Assembly (NCBI GenBank): GCA_025929585.1
Contig: JAICPY010000007.1
Span: 1 to 64,000, forward strand
DNA from: Steroidobacter sp.
GTDB lineage: Bacteria; Pseudomonadota; Gammaproteobacteria; Steroidobacterales; Steroidobacteraceae
DNA: 64,000 nucleotides
Direction: 5' to 3'
Positions 1 to 8,906 of the stretch are shown here, piece after piece (position 1 is the first letter of the stretch; each line of letters starts with the position of its first letter). Position numbers and translations under genes: made by a program. The notes under the pieces are model-generated. The model was not told the origin of the DNA, made no database searches, and saw only the letters and a list, made by a program, of their open reading frames with translations.

Positions 1-846
1 CGTCACTTGTTTGAACTGTGCCGGCGTGATCGGGGTGCTCCAACGCCGCGCCTTGAGCACCGTTGCATCGCTCGGTTTCAATGCCTGTTCGGGAAATGCC
101 TGCCACTGCACCAGATCCACCAAATGCGTCGTCACATCGACGATGCCTTCGCCCTCTTGGCGCACATCGAAAAACCATTGTGGGCGTACCAAATGCGCGC
201 CCGCGACGACTTTCGAGAAGTGATGGACGCTTTCTTTCACGATGGCAGGTTCGTCGACCGAGCCTTTGATGAGCTCGCCAAACAGTGCTGCTTGCTGTGA
301 AAGCTCGCGCTGAAGTATCGAGGTGATCTCGAAGCGCTCCGTCATGATGTCGTAGAGCAGAACGTCTTTCGACTCTGCCACCGCGAACGCCTTCTCGAGC
401 TTCTTGAACTCCGATGGCGTGATCGCCATCGGCTTGTCCGCGAGCACGTTCAGACCGGCTTCGACCGAACCCAGGATGTAATCGGTCTTTCGTGCATTGT
501 TGCCGGTGATGACGACGATGTTGCCGGGTTTGTCCGCGAGCATTTTCTCGAAGTAATCCTCACCGGTATGGATTTGGGTTCGCCAGCTCGTCGGATTCTC
601 CGCGCGGCTGTTGAAGCTCTCGATGCGTTTCATATGCTGAGCGATGTCATCGCCCGGCGGAGCATAGATATGCACCAGCGGATCGACGTCCGCATACATG
701 AACTTCTGCACGAGCGCGGCATGAAAGTGGCCCGGATCCAGTGTGATGAGCTGGAACTTCTTGCCACTCTCGGCCAGCAATGAACTTGCTCCGGCTACTG
801 CACCGACTGCGACTGCCATGGTCGCCACCACTTTCAGGCGCTTCAT
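1..846 (-). CDS. Exported Gfo/Idh/MocA-like oxidoreductase, 3' end beyond window
   Basis: An open frame of 282 codons runs off the left edge, so the C-terminus is missing. The start at 846 overlaps the stop of the upstream oxidoreductase gene by one base (TGATG), which indicates translational coupling. The N-terminus has a basic start and an Ala-rich hydrophobic stretch (residues 1-25), a Sec-type signal peptide. It is followed by a nucleotide-binding-like domain that starts KFQLITLDPGHFHAALVQK instead of the usual GxGxxG, then ITGNNARKTDYILGSVEAG and the ADKPMAI motif, equivalent to the EKP motif of the Gfo/Idh/MocA family. These traits fit the branch annotated as putative oxidoreductase with its own C-terminal domain. 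By family, it would act on a sugar or sugar derivative with a tightly bound nicotinamide cofactor, here in the periplasm. The substrate is unknown. Confidence 0.8.
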   Translation of the reverse strand, partial: MKRLKVVATMAVAVGAVAGASSLLAESGKKFQLITLDPGHFHAALVQKFMYADVDPLVHIYAPPGDDIAQHMKRIESFNSRAENPTSWRTQIHTGEDYFEKMLADKPGNIVVITGNNARKTDYILGSVEAGLNVLADKPMAITPSEFKKLEKAFAVAESKDVLLYDIMTERFEITSILQRELSQQAALFGELIKGSVDEPAIVKESVHHFSKVVAGAHLVRPQWFFDVRQEGEGIVDVTTHLVDLVQWQAFPEQALKPSDATVLKARRWSTPITPAQFKQVT

Positions 847-2243
847 CAACTGAGTGCCTTAATGAGTCGATGCGCTCCGTACGGATCGCGTTCCGGTCTG
901 CTCAGCATGCCGTTTGCCTCATCATCGTTGACGAAGCGCTCTGCTTTCACGTCCCAATTCAACGGCCGGCCAAGCTTCATCGCGATCCAGCTTACGATAC
1001 AAGCGCTATTGCTTCGATGCGCGACGGGAGCCGGTGCGATCGGTTGCTTACGCGAGCGGACCGACTCGATCCAGTTCAGGTGATGCTCGCTGCTGCGTGT
1101 CAGCCGCACCTTGACGCCTTCCTCGGCAAGGATCTTCGGATCGCTCGCATCGAGTGGCGGCAACTTCGCGTTGGGATTCGAGGGGTCGCTTGCGGTCGTC
1201 GTGCCTTCGCGCGTCACCCATATCCAGCCGTCCTCACCATAGAACTTGAGTCCGTTCGGCAGTTTGTCCGAGACGGTAACGAGCACGTCGTCCGGATAGA
1301 GCAGCTCGACATGATACGCACCGTGCACATTCCAAATCTTGTTGGTCGGAAATTCAGCACGTCCTTCGACTCGTTTAGGACCCGTGAGCTCGGTGTTCAA
1401 TGCCCAATGTAGAGTGTCGTAATGATGCGAACCCCAGCCGGTAATCATCCCTAAGCAATAGGCTTCGTTGCGCAGCCAGCCCGGTCGCTCCTCATAGCCG
1501 TTCTGCGGGTGCACGCGCTGCTGCGTGTAGTACTCGAAAGGCGTAGGTCCGAGCCACTTGTCGTAGTCGAGATTCGCTGGAATCGGCTGCACCGCATCGT
1601 CCGGCTTGGTCGGATCGATAGGCAAACCGATCTCCACGCGCTTCACACGTCCGATACGACCGGAACGCACGAGCTCGCAGGCGCGGCGGAATTGGGTGCT
1701 CGAGCGCTGCTGGCTGCCGACTTGAAGAATGCGTCCGGTTCTCGCTACGGCATCTCGAAGCAGCATGCCTTCGGTCAACGTCATCGTAAAAGGTTTCTGC
1801 AGATAAACGTCTTTGCCCGAGAGCACCGAGGCGAGCGCCAGCTCGGCATGTGAGTGATCCGGCGTGCTGATGACGATCGCGTCGATGTCCTTGCGCGTGA
1901 CTAAATCTCGATAGTCTTGTGTCGTGCTGATGTCGGGCGCCGATCCGCCCGAATCGCGATAGAACTGCTGCGCGAGCACTTTCCCATCCTCAGCACGTTT
2001 GCTGTCGACGTCGCACATCGCGACATAGTCGACACCGCCTGCCTTGAACGTGCCGGGCATGTCGTGGATGCGTGCGATACGCCCGCAACCGATCTGAGCG
2101 ACACGCAGCCGATTGCTCGGAGCATCCGCCCCGAACACTCTCGATGGAACGATCAGCGGCACCGACAGGGCTGCAGTGGTTGCAGCGATGCTCTTGCCGA
2201 AGTCGCGACGCGTGAGGGACAAAGGCTTCGTAGGCTTCTTCAT
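846..2243 (-). CDS. Tat-exported Gfo/Idh/MocA family oxidoreductase
   Basis: A 465-residue protein. The N-terminus carries a twin-arginine motif (LTRRDFGKSIA, about residues 10-20) and an Ala-rich hydrophobic segment ending near VFGADA, so folded export with bound cofactor is likely. A Rossmann fold follows (RVAQIGCGRIARIHD), with DAIVISTPDHSHAELA and the catalytic-region motif LQKPFTMTLTEG (EKP-type, Lys present). The C-terminal half has the GFO/IDH/MocA dimerisation-sheet region, with GWGSHHYDTLHWAL. The family includes periplasmic glucose-fructose oxidoreductase and many uncharacterised members of polysaccharide-use loci. The downstream gene at 1-846 overlaps by one base and probably forms a pair with it. 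The GH43 gene is divergent across a 410-bp gap. The function is probably sugar oxidation or epimerisation; the substrate is not deducible. Confidence 0.88.
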   Translation of the reverse strand: MKKPTKPLSLTRRDFGKSIAATTAALSVPLIVPSRVFGADAPSNRLRVAQIGCGRIARIHDMPGTFKAGGVDYVAMCDVDSKRAEDGKVLAQQFYRDSGGSAPDISTTQDYRDLVTRKDIDAIVISTPDHSHAELALASVLSGKDVYLQKPFTMTLTEGMLLRDAVARTGRILQVGSQQRSSTQFRRACELVRSGRIGRVKRVEIGLPIDPTKPDDAVQPIPANLDYDKWLGPTPFEYYTQQRVHPQNGYEERPGWLRNEAYCLGMITGWGSHHYDTLHWALNTELTGPKRVEGRAEFPTNKIWNVHGAYHVELLYPDDVLVTVSDKLPNGLKFYGEDGWIWVTREGTTTASDPSNPNAKLPPLDASDPKILAEEGVKVRLTRSSEHHLNWIESVRSRKQPIAPAPVAHRSNSACIVSWIAMKLGRPLNWDVKAERFVNDDEANGMLSRPERDPYGAHRLIKALS

Positions 2244-2653
2244 GCTGGGACGCTCGTTGAGTGATGCTTAATTGGAATGGATGGCACAGCCGACCGGAGC
2301 GGGTGCGTTCTTAACGGAACGGCTCGGCTCGACACATAATCCCCTGGGTAATCCCCTGAATCTGCCGCACTGGTGGAGTCGAGCTCCGGTGCGGACATCG
2401 GTGTGACTGGAGCATTGCGTAATTCGCCGCGAGATAAAAGATGGGTCAACTGTTGCTGACCGAAATTCACACGCGCTCGTGACACTCGATACACAGAGGC
2501 ATATAGCAGCATACGCGTTCGGACGCGTAGATTGAGGGAATGCTGTAGCCGGCGCCATATCGTTCAGGGAACTTTCTACAAGCCGCGCGGCCCGCGTCCG
2601 CTCGTCGGTTGTATGATCCCGGCTTCGACTCTCTTTCTCATTGCCGAGGATTT
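2244..2653. other. Divergent control region with possible operator sites
   Basis: This 410-bp gap separates the minus-strand oxidoreductase operon from the plus-strand GH43 gene and must hold both promoters. No convincing -35/-10 pair was found. It contains an imperfect palindrome at 2306-2321 (CGTTC and GAACG arms around a 6-bp centre) and two AATCCCCTG direct repeats at 2338-2346 and 2350-2358, offset by 12 bp. Both could be regulator sites for the flanking carbohydrate genes, but this is inference. Confidence 0.3.
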
Positions 2654-4321
2654 ATGCGTCATCGATACGCACTGTGCTCAATTATAAGTCTGTGGATGCT
2701 GACCGCCATCGCGCAGGCTCAGACAACAGTGGCATTCGATTGGTTCGAATATACCGGCAGAGATTCAGTATTTGCGGAAGGTGTTGGGCCTAACGGCTAC
2801 CGCAATCCGATTCTCGCCGGATTCTATCCGGATCCGAGCATTACGCGAGCCGGCAACAAGTTTTATCTGGTGAATTCAAGCTTCGCGTTTTTCCCGGGCA
2901 TTCCGGTATTCGAGAGCACGGATCTCGTGCACTGGCAGCAGATCGGCCACGTGATCGATCGAGCGTCCCAGTTGAGATTCGACGGTCTCGGAATCTCGCG
3001 AGGCGTTTTTGCTCCGACGATCGAGTATCACGAAGGAACGTTCTACGTGCTGAATACCGCCGTCGACAGCGGCGGGAATTTTCTCGTCACGTCTCAGGAT
3101 CCGGCGGGCCCGTGGTCCGATCCGGTCTGGCTGCCGGAAATCGATGGCATCGATCCATCGATATTCTTCGACGTCGATGGCAAGGCATACATCTTGAACA
3201 ACGGGCCGCCGCGCGGCGTGCCGCAGTACGAGGGACATCGCGCGATTTGGGTCCAAGAGTTCGATACGAAGAAGCAACGGCTCGTGGGTCCACGCAAGGT
3301 TCTGGTCGATGGCGGGGTGGACCCTGCTACTCAGCCGATCTGGATCGAAGGGCCGCATCTTTATTTGGTGAATGGCGCGTACTACCTGATGTGTGCCGAA
3401 GGCGGCACTGGGCCCAATCATTCGCAGGTCATCTTGCGAGGCCGCTCGCCGTGGGGGCCGTTCCAGCCGTTCAAGGGCAATCCGATCCTGACGCAACGAG
3501 ACTTGCCTGCGGATCGTGCCAACCCGATTACCAACGCGGGGCACGCAGATCTCGTGCAAGCACCGGATGGTTCGTGGTGGGCGACATTCCTTGCTACGCG
3601 TACGTACGAGAACAGGCATTACAACACCGGACGCGAAACTTTTCTGCTGCCGGTGAAGTGGCAGGAGGGATGGCCGATCATTCTGGACAAAGGCAAAACG
3701 ATTCCGTATGTGGGCCGCGGCCCATCGTTCATGAGCGGCGGCGATCAAGCGCCGCTCAGCGGCAACTTCACCTGGCGCGATGAGTTCAAGATACCGGTGC
3801 TGGATTTCACTTGGATTCAAGTGCATGTGCCGAAGGTGTCTTGGTACGACCTCGAGACGCAGGGCGGCAAGCTTACGATCACGCCGCTCGCAACCACGCT
3901 TTCACAAAAGGCGAACGCATCATTCCTCGCGCGTCGCCAGCAACACATCAACTTCGACGCATCGACCTCATTCGAGCTGCCGGACGACGAAGATCTCTCG
4001 GCGGGATTGGCTGCTTACCAGAGCGAAGATTATTGGTACTTCTTAGGGGCCCGCCGCGATGCAGATCAGGTGAAAGTGTTCTTGGAAAAGACGATCGGCG
4101 GAAAGATTGAAGTCATCGCTGAGCAAAGGATCCCTTCGACGCAGGAGCTCAAGCTCAAAGTTTCCGGCGAAGGTCGCGCATATTCGTTTTCTTATGATGC
4201 CGATGGCAACGGCTGGACGGCCCTGAAGGAACGCGACGATGGCTCGATTCTGAGCACGGAAGTTGCCGGAGGGTTTGTAGGCGCGGTGATTGGACCGTAT
4301 GCGAGGGCGGAAGAAGAGTAG
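2654..4321 (+). CDS. Glycoside hydrolase family 43 protein (arabinofuranosidase/xylosidase type)
   Basis: A 555-residue secreted enzyme. The ATG at 2654 has GAGGA three to four bases upstream and gives a clean signal peptide (MRHRYALCSIISLWMLTAIA, cut near AQA). A longer frame to 2609 would put a non-signal segment in front. The five-bladed GH43 domain covers about residues 40-350. Candidate catalytic acids are the Asp in GFYPDPSIT (base), the Asp in IDGIDPSIFFDVDG (pKa modulator) and the Glu in WIEGPHLYLVNG (acid). The C-terminal 190 residues (WRDEFKIPVLDFTWIQVH onward) look like the concanavalin-type beta-sandwich often attached to GH43 enzymes. The family removes arabinose or xylose from hemicellulose. 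With the GH3 gene at 6424 it suggests plant cell-wall sugar use. The exact substrate is not deducible. Confidence 0.9.
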   Translation: MRHRYALCSIISLWMLTAIAQAQTTVAFDWFEYTGRDSVFAEGVGPNGYRNPILAGFYPDPSITRAGNKFYLVNSSFAFFPGIPVFESTDLVHWQQIGHVIDRASQLRFDGLGISRGVFAPTIEYHEGTFYVLNTAVDSGGNFLVTSQDPAGPWSDPVWLPEIDGIDPSIFFDVDGKAYILNNGPPRGVPQYEGHRAIWVQEFDTKKQRLVGPRKVLVDGGVDPATQPIWIEGPHLYLVNGAYYLMCAEGGTGPNHSQVILRGRSPWGPFQPFKGNPILTQRDLPADRANPITNAGHADLVQAPDGSWWATFLATRTYENRHYNTGRETFLLPVKWQEGWPIILDKGKTIPYVGRGPSFMSGGDQAPLSGNFTWRDEFKIPVLDFTWIQVHVPKVSWYDLETQGGKLTITPLATTLSQKANASFLARRQQHINFDASTSFELPDDEDLSAGLAAYQSEDYWYFLGARRDADQVKVFLEKTIGGKIEVIAEQRIPSTQELKLKVSGEGRAYSFSYDADGNGWTALKERDDGSILSTEVAGGFVGAVIGPYARAEEE

Positions 4322-4364
4322 GCATGTGGCGTTGCGGCTTGCGGTCAAGAGGCCCCCTCCCTAG

Positions 4365-4388
4365 CCCTCCCCCGCAAGCAGGGGAGGG
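4365..4388. terminator. C/G hairpin downstream of GH43 gene
   Basis: CCCTCCCC (4365-4372) and GGGGAGGG (4381-4388) form a perfect 8-bp stem with an 8-base loop 44 bases after the GH43 stop codon. No T-tract follows. A similar CCCTCCC/GGGAGGG hairpin word is widespread in proteobacterial intergenic DNA, so it may be a repeat as much as a terminator. Confidence 0.45.
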
Positions 4389-4402
4389 AATCGGAGGAAA
4401 AA

Positions 4403-4428
4403 GGTCTGCGGTCCGCAGTCTGCGGCCA
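4403..4428. repeat. Heptad run, GGTCTGC/GGTCCGC type, single arm
   Basis: Units GGTCTGC, GGTCCGC, AGTCTGC and a partial GGCC follow each other at a 7-bp step. The word matches the paired elements at 17244 and 41798. Confidence 0.6.
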
Positions 4429-4492
4429 GAGAAAGCACGTGGGCGCGCACATCCTTGCCTAGCCTTTTTCCCTGGTGAGGAATGAAAAGCGC

Positions 4493-4520
4493 GAAGAACG
4501 AAGAACGAAGAACGAAGAAG
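4493..4520. repeat. Heptad run, GAAGAAC x3 plus GAAGAAG
   Basis: Four perfect or near-perfect 7-bp units in tandem (4493, 4500, 4507, 4514), with no partner arm found nearby. Confidence 0.7.
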
Positions 4521-4610
4521 TAGAAGGAAGAAGATCGTGTGCCGCGGGCAGTGCACTGCAAACTCAGGCCTGAAAAGTTGATGTGCGCCGCGGACGCTCA
4601 CATCATCTGC

Positions 4611-4640
4611 CCGTCACCCGTCACCCGTCACCCGTCACCC
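4611..4640. repeat. Heptad run, CCGTCAC x4
   Basis: Four exact CCGTCAC units (4611-4638) end three to six bases from the stop codon of the minus-strand gene at 4644. The same word forms the right arm of the element at 57205-57277. Confidence 0.75.
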
Positions 4641-4643
4641 GCA

Positions 4644-5105
4644 TCAGCGCTGCATCCTCCTCACATACACCGACGCTCCTCCCAACACTGCGACCACTGT
4701 CAGCGCGCTGAGCGTCAACAGCATCGCTTGCGAATAGGTGCCCCTGCTGAGTGCGGCACCGAAGGCGCACGAGATCATTGCCATGATGCCGGGGGCTAGA
4801 TAGCCATTTCGATTGGCGATGCGAGCGCACTGGAAACCTGCGAAGGCGGAGATCGCCATTCCCAGCAACGTCGTGATGATTCCGAATGCAGATACAGGAT
4901 CGAACTGCTGAAAAACTGCGGTGATCGCCTCTTCGGAATAGCCGCGTGCGGCGAGGATCGCGCCATAAATGATCGCAGCCGTGACACTTGCTAGCAGCGT
5001 CAGGCTGATATCGATTGCCACGCCAATCGCCACGGCCTTGGGAATGGAGCCTGGCTCGCTATTCCTGCGCTGAAGATTTGCTCGTGGGGGTTCGTAAGGA
5101 TTCAT
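4644..5105 (-). CDS. Small multi-pass membrane protein (NPYEPP-type N-terminus)
   Basis: 153 residues. The N-terminus MNPYEPPRANL is a pattern seen in many small uncharacterised membrane proteins of Xanthomonadales and relatives. Four hydrophobic segments follow (about residues 25-47, 70-90, 103-122 and 127-147), separated by short polar loops, so this is an inner-membrane protein. No catalytic motif is visible and the function is unknown. It lies downstream of the PstS-like lipoprotein gene on the same strand, separated by a 110-bp inverted repeat element that ends about 10 bases before this start codon. No Shine-Dalgarno sequence precedes the ATG. Confidence 0.7.
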   Translation of the reverse strand: MNPYEPPRANLQRRNSEPGSIPKAVAIGVAIDISLTLLASVTAAIIYGAILAARGYSEEAITAVFQQFDPVSAFGIITTLLGMAISAFAGFQCARIANRNGYLAPGIMAMISCAFGAALSRGTYSQAMLLTLSALTVVAVLGGASVYVRRMQR

Positions 5106-5115
5106 ATGAGGGAAG

Positions 5116-5225
5116 GGGATAGCGGATAGCGGATAGGGGATAGTAGGAGTAGGAGTAGGAGTAGGAATTGGATCGACGCTGTCTTCTTCCGTTTGCCCAT
5201 CCGCTATCCGCTATCCCCTATCCCC
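5116..5225. repeat. Inverted heptad element, GATAGSG word
   Basis: Left arm 5116-5144 has four GATAG-containing units at a 7-bp step. The right arm 5199-5225 is its inverse. The centre holds four TAGGAG hexamers (5145-5168). The element lies between two minus-strand genes. Confidence 0.85.
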
Positions 5226-5233
5226 TTCTTTCC

Positions 5234-6268
5234 TCACAGTTTCGCTTCGCGCGCTAGCAGCTCCTCGATTCGGACGCCGACCTCGGGATGGCCGCCGAAG
5301 ACTGTGCCGAGTCGATTCTCTTGGAGGTGTTTGAGTGCAAGCGCAGTGGCCTCTGATGGCAGCGGCACGAAGCCCACTTCCTGTACTAGCGCGGGGCCCT
5401 GGGTTAGATAAAACTCGAGCAGGCGGCGTACTTCAGGCCTGTTTGCGGCCGCGGCGCTCGGATAGATGAACAAGGGGCGCGAGAGCGGTTGGTAACTGCC
5501 GTCGATGACAGTCGCGAGACTTGGGAGCACTGTGTTGCCATCGTCTTGTTCGATCGGCACTGCTCGCATGCGTGATTGATGAGAGATGTAATAGGCAAAT
5601 CCGAAATAGCCCAAGGCGTTCGTATTGTGCTCGACGCCTTGCACGAGGACGTTGTCGTCCTCGCTCGCCGTGTAATCGCCTCGGCTCGATTTAGCCTTGC
5701 CCACGACCGCTTCGGTGAAATAATCGAACGTGCCGGAATCCGCGCCCGGTCCGAATAACATCAAAGGCGCATCGGGCCATTCGGGACGAACTTGATTCCA
5801 TCGAAGCACTTTACCTTGCGCCGCGGGCTCCCAGATCTTTTTCAGATCCGCGATGGTAATGCTCTTCACCCAATCGTTCTTGGGATTGACGACGACCGTG
5901 ATTGCATCGAAGGCGACCGGCAACTCCATATATTGAATACCTGCTGCGCGGCAGGCTTCCATCTCTTCGGAAAGAATCGGACGAGAGGCGTTCGCGATAT
6001 CTGTATCGCCGCGACAGAGCTTCTTGAATCCGCCACCCGTGCCGGATAAGCCGACGGTCACTCGCGCCGCGCCCCGCTCGGCGAGCTGGAATTCTTCTGC
6101 CACGGCTTCCGCGACCGGAAAGACGGTGCTCGAGCCATCGATCTTGATGACAGGCGCATTCGCCGGGTCGATCCGACCGTCGTCGTTGCCATTGTCCTGG
6201 CATCCGGACAACACAGTCAGAAAGAACAACGGATAAGCGAAAATCAGGGCAAAACGGAACGAATGCAC
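5234..6268 (-). CDS. PstS-family phosphate-binding lipoprotein
   Basis: 344 residues from a GTG start at 6268, chosen because GAGG lies five bases upstream and the product then begins directly with a lipoprotein signal ending in the lipobox VLSGC. Longer frames add 29 unlikely residues. The mature protein opens with IKIDGSSTVFPVAEAVAEEF and GLSGTGGGFKKLCRGDTDIANASRPI, the phosphate-binding loops of PstS-type proteins. Later come FGPGADSGTFDYFTEAV and GYFGFAYYISHQ. The family binds phosphate in the periplasm for PstCAB or signals phosphate status. No pstC, pstA or pstB is next to it, so it may be an accessory or stand-alone binding protein. The GH3 gene is divergent. Confidence 0.9.
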   Translation of the reverse strand: MHSFRFALIFAYPLFFLTVLSGCQDNGNDDGRIDPANAPVIKIDGSSTVFPVAEAVAEEFQLAERGAARVTVGLSGTGGGFKKLCRGDTDIANASRPILSEEMEACRAAGIQYMELPVAFDAITVVVNPKNDWVKSITIADLKKIWEPAAQGKVLRWNQVRPEWPDAPLMLFGPGADSGTFDYFTEAVVGKAKSSRGDYTASEDDNVLVQGVEHNTNALGYFGFAYYISHQSRMRAVPIEQDDGNTVLPSLATVIDGSYQPLSRPLFIYPSAAAANRPEVRRLLEFYLTQGPALVQEVGFVPLPSEATALALKHLQENRLGTVFGGHPEVGVRIEELLAREAKL

Positions 6269-6423
6269 GCGAACCTCGACGCTCGAATTTGCGCGTAAGT
6301 CTGCGCCATCGTGGCGCAATTGTCTTGGTCCAAAAAGGCCTGCTTTGCGTGACACCGCGAGGCTACGCGTTTACATTGCGCGGGCAGAAATTAATGACCA
6401 TTGAAGATTTAGGGGGGTGTCTC

Positions 6424-8742
6424 TTGTCGAAGGTATCGCGCGCTTTGTTCGCGACGGGTCTCGGCTGCGCATTGGCTTTTGCCGGCGCTCACGCGCAACC
6501 CCAAAAATCGGTGCCGTCCGCCTCCCGCGCGGAGGCGTTACTGCAGAAGATGACGTTCGATGAAAAGATCGGACAGCTCGTTCAGCGTGCCGGCGGACGC
6601 AGTAAAGCGCTCAACTCTCGATTGGACGCTGCGGAACTCGAGCGAGTGCGCGCCGGCCAAGTCGGTTCGTATTTGCACGTTGCCGGCGCTGAACCGCTCG
6701 CGAAATTACAGAAGGTCGCGATCGAAGAATCACGTCTAGGCATTCCGCTGTTGTTCGCGATGGATGTGGTGCATGGCTATCGCACGATTTTTCCGGTGCC
6801 GCTCGCGATGGCGAGTACCTGGAAACCCGAGAGTCTCGAGTTGGCTGCACGCATCGCGGCTACGGAAGCCACCTCGGCGGGCTTACATTGGACGTTCGCT
6901 CCCATGGTGGACATCGCACGCGATCCACGCTGGGGTCGCATCGTCGAAGGCGCCGGCGAAGATCCCTATCTCGGTGCTCAACTGGCCGGGGCTCAAGTGC
7001 GCGGCTATCAAGGAACGGATCTTGCTCGTCCCGATACGTTGATGGCCACGGCCAAACACTTCGGTGCCTATGGCGCCGCGATCGGTGGCCGCGACTACAA
7101 CTCGGCAGATGTGTCGGAACGAACGCTTCAAGAAGTGTATCTACCGCCGTTCTATGCCGCGGCGAAAGCCGGATCCGCCTCGTTCATGGCCGCGTTCAAT
7201 GACATCGGCGGCGTGCCAACAACCGCAAACGAAGCGCTCGCGCGGACGTTGCTGCGCGATCATTGGGGTTATCAAGGCGTGCTGGTCAGCGATTGGAACG
7301 CGATTGCTGAATTGCTGGCGCACGGGGTGGCTGAGGATCGCGGCTCAGCAGGATTGCTTGCGTTGAAAGCGAGCGTAGACATGGATATGGTCGGCGCGGT
7401 CTTTGAACAAGATCTGAAACAAGCGCTGCAATCCAACCCGCATCAGATGAAGCTGTTGGATGAGGCCGTGCTGCGGTTGCTGCGAGTGAAGGAAGCACTC
7501 GGTTTGTTCGATGAGCCGATGCAGTACCACGACGTGCGGCGCGAGAAGAAATCGCTCTTGGCGCCGGCGCATCGCCAAGCGGCACGTGCGATCGCTCGTG
7601 AGTCGATGGTGCTGCTCAAGAATGAGAATTCACTGTTGCCGCTGCAGCCGACCGCGATAAAGAAATTGGCTGTCGTGGGTGCGTTAGCGAGCGATGGTTT
7701 GTCGATGCTTGGCTCATGGCGTGCGCAGGGCCGCGTAGAAGACGTCGTAACCATCTTGCAAGGGTTCGAGCAAGCTGCGCCGAAGGGGCTCGAGGTCGTG
7801 TATGCGGCAGGGGCCGATCCGCGCAACGAGGATGTTTCCGGCATCGCAGCTGCCGTGGAAGTCGTCAAAGCATCGGATGCCACCGTGCTCGTGATCGGCG
7901 AGCACTTCGATTTGAGCGGCGAAGCACGCAGCCGGGCGGACATCGGTTTGCCTCCAAGTCAGCTCGAGCTTGCGCGCCAAGTGTTCGCGACTGGGAAGCC
8001 CGTGGTGGTCGTACTCGCGAACGGTCGTCCCCTTGCCATGCAATGGTTGGCTGACAGCGCACCTGCGATTCTCGAAAGCTGGATGCTGGGCGTCGAAGCC
8101 GGTCACGCCGTTGCCGATGTCGTTTTCGGCAAATACTCGCCGGCCGGTAGGCTGCCAGCCGCGTTTCCCCGCGCGATCGGAGCAGTGCCGTTCTACTACG
8201 GCAAATATCCGTCCGGCAGGCCGGCCGATCCTGATCTGAGTAAGGACACGGCCAGATACATGGATCAGCCGATCACTCCGCTATTCTCATTCGGTCACGG
8301 CTTGAGCTATACGAGCTTCGAGTATTCAAATCTCCAGATAGATCGCGATCGAATCGATGCCGCGGGGGAGGTCTCTATTGCAGTCACCGTCAGAAACATG
8401 GGCAGGATTGCGGGCGATGAGGTCGTGCAACTCTACATGCGCGATCCCGTAGCCACTGTCGCGCGTCCGGTTCAGGAACTACGCGGCTTCAAGCGTGTCA
8501 CACTTGCGCCTGGTGAAGCAGTCAAGGTGAGCTTTCGGCTCTCTGCACGGCAGACGGCATTGTTTGGTTTGGACAATCAATGGCACGTCGAACCTGGTCG
8601 GATCGATGTCATGGTGGGCTCCTCTTCTACGGATATCCGTGCCAAGGGAAGCTTCGATGTCGCCACCGGGATGGTTGTCGATGAACCTGCTGCAGCGTTA
8701 ACGACCGTCGTTACGCTAGATGAAGTGCCGAGTCGTCACTAA
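6424..8742 (+). CDS. Glycoside hydrolase family 3 beta-glucosidase, exported
   Basis: 772 residues from a TTG at 6424, preferred because AGGGGGG (6411-6417) sits six bases upstream and the product begins with a signal peptide (MSKVSRALFATGLGCALAFA, cut near AHAQ). An ATG at 6394 in the same frame is the alternative. N-terminal GH3 barrel: KMTFDEKIGQLVQ, DPRWGRIVEGAGEDPYLG, MATAKHFGAYG, and GVLVSDWNAI with the nucleophile Asp. Second GH3 domain: ESMVLLKNENSLLPL through VLVIGEHFDLSGEARSRADI. Fibronectin-III-like C-terminus: GDEVVQLYMRD to LFGLDNQWHVEPG. Periplasmic GH3 enzymes of this size are mostly BglX-like beta-glucosidases/xylosidases that release single sugars from oligosaccharides. It probably works with the GH43 enzyme and the exported oxidoreductases. 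Confidence 0.93.
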   Translation: MSKVSRALFATGLGCALAFAGAHAQPQKSVPSASRAEALLQKMTFDEKIGQLVQRAGGRSKALNSRLDAAELERVRAGQVGSYLHVAGAEPLAKLQKVAIEESRLGIPLLFAMDVVHGYRTIFPVPLAMASTWKPESLELAARIAATEATSAGLHWTFAPMVDIARDPRWGRIVEGAGEDPYLGAQLAGAQVRGYQGTDLARPDTLMATAKHFGAYGAAIGGRDYNSADVSERTLQEVYLPPFYAAAKAGSASFMAAFNDIGGVPTTANEALARTLLRDHWGYQGVLVSDWNAIAELLAHGVAEDRGSAGLLALKASVDMDMVGAVFEQDLKQALQSNPHQMKLLDEAVLRLLRVKEALGLFDEPMQYHDVRREKKSLLAPAHRQAARAIARESMVLLKNENSLLPLQPTAIKKLAVVGALASDGLSMLGSWRAQGRVEDVVTILQGFEQAAPKGLEVVYAAGADPRNEDVSGIAAAVEVVKASDATVLVIGEHFDLSGEARSRADIGLPPSQLELARQVFATGKPVVVVLANGRPLAMQWLADSAPAILESWMLGVEAGHAVADVVFGKYSPAGRLPAAFPRAIGAVPFYYGKYPSGRPADPDLSKDTARYMDQPITPLFSFGHGLSYTSFEYSNLQIDRDRIDAAGEVSIAVTVRNMGRIAGDEVVQLYMRDPVATVARPVQELRGFKRVTLAPGEAVKVSFRLSARQTALFGLDNQWHVEPGRIDVMVGSSSTDIRAKGSFDVATGMVVDEPAAALTTVVTLDEVPSRH

Positions 8743-8906
8743 GAGAAGAATCACAAAGAACTCAAAGAGCACTCAAGAGCACAAGTCGGTCGCGAAGACA
8801 GTTGTCAGTTGTAGTCCTCTGTTGTGTTCGACCTGTTGTGTTCGATGTGGCTTACGGTTTTACGAAGAATCGAACAAGAGCGCATGCGCTCGGTCAGGAG
8901 AATGTC

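Larger units (their letters stand above)
4322..4643. other. Convergent intergenic region built of several repeat types
   Basis: No gene is supported here. In 320 bp there is a C/G-rich hairpin (4365-4388), a GGTCTGC-type heptad run (4403-4428), a GAAGAAC heptad run (4493-4520) and a CCGTCAC heptad run (4611-4640). Short frames in this region are repeat translations with no protein-like composition. Confidence 0.7.

Noticed and set aside
2876-3826. 316-codon frame on the minus strand inside the GH43 gene
   Set aside because: It is antisense to a clear GH43 enzyme, has Arg/His-rich shadow composition and no family motif.
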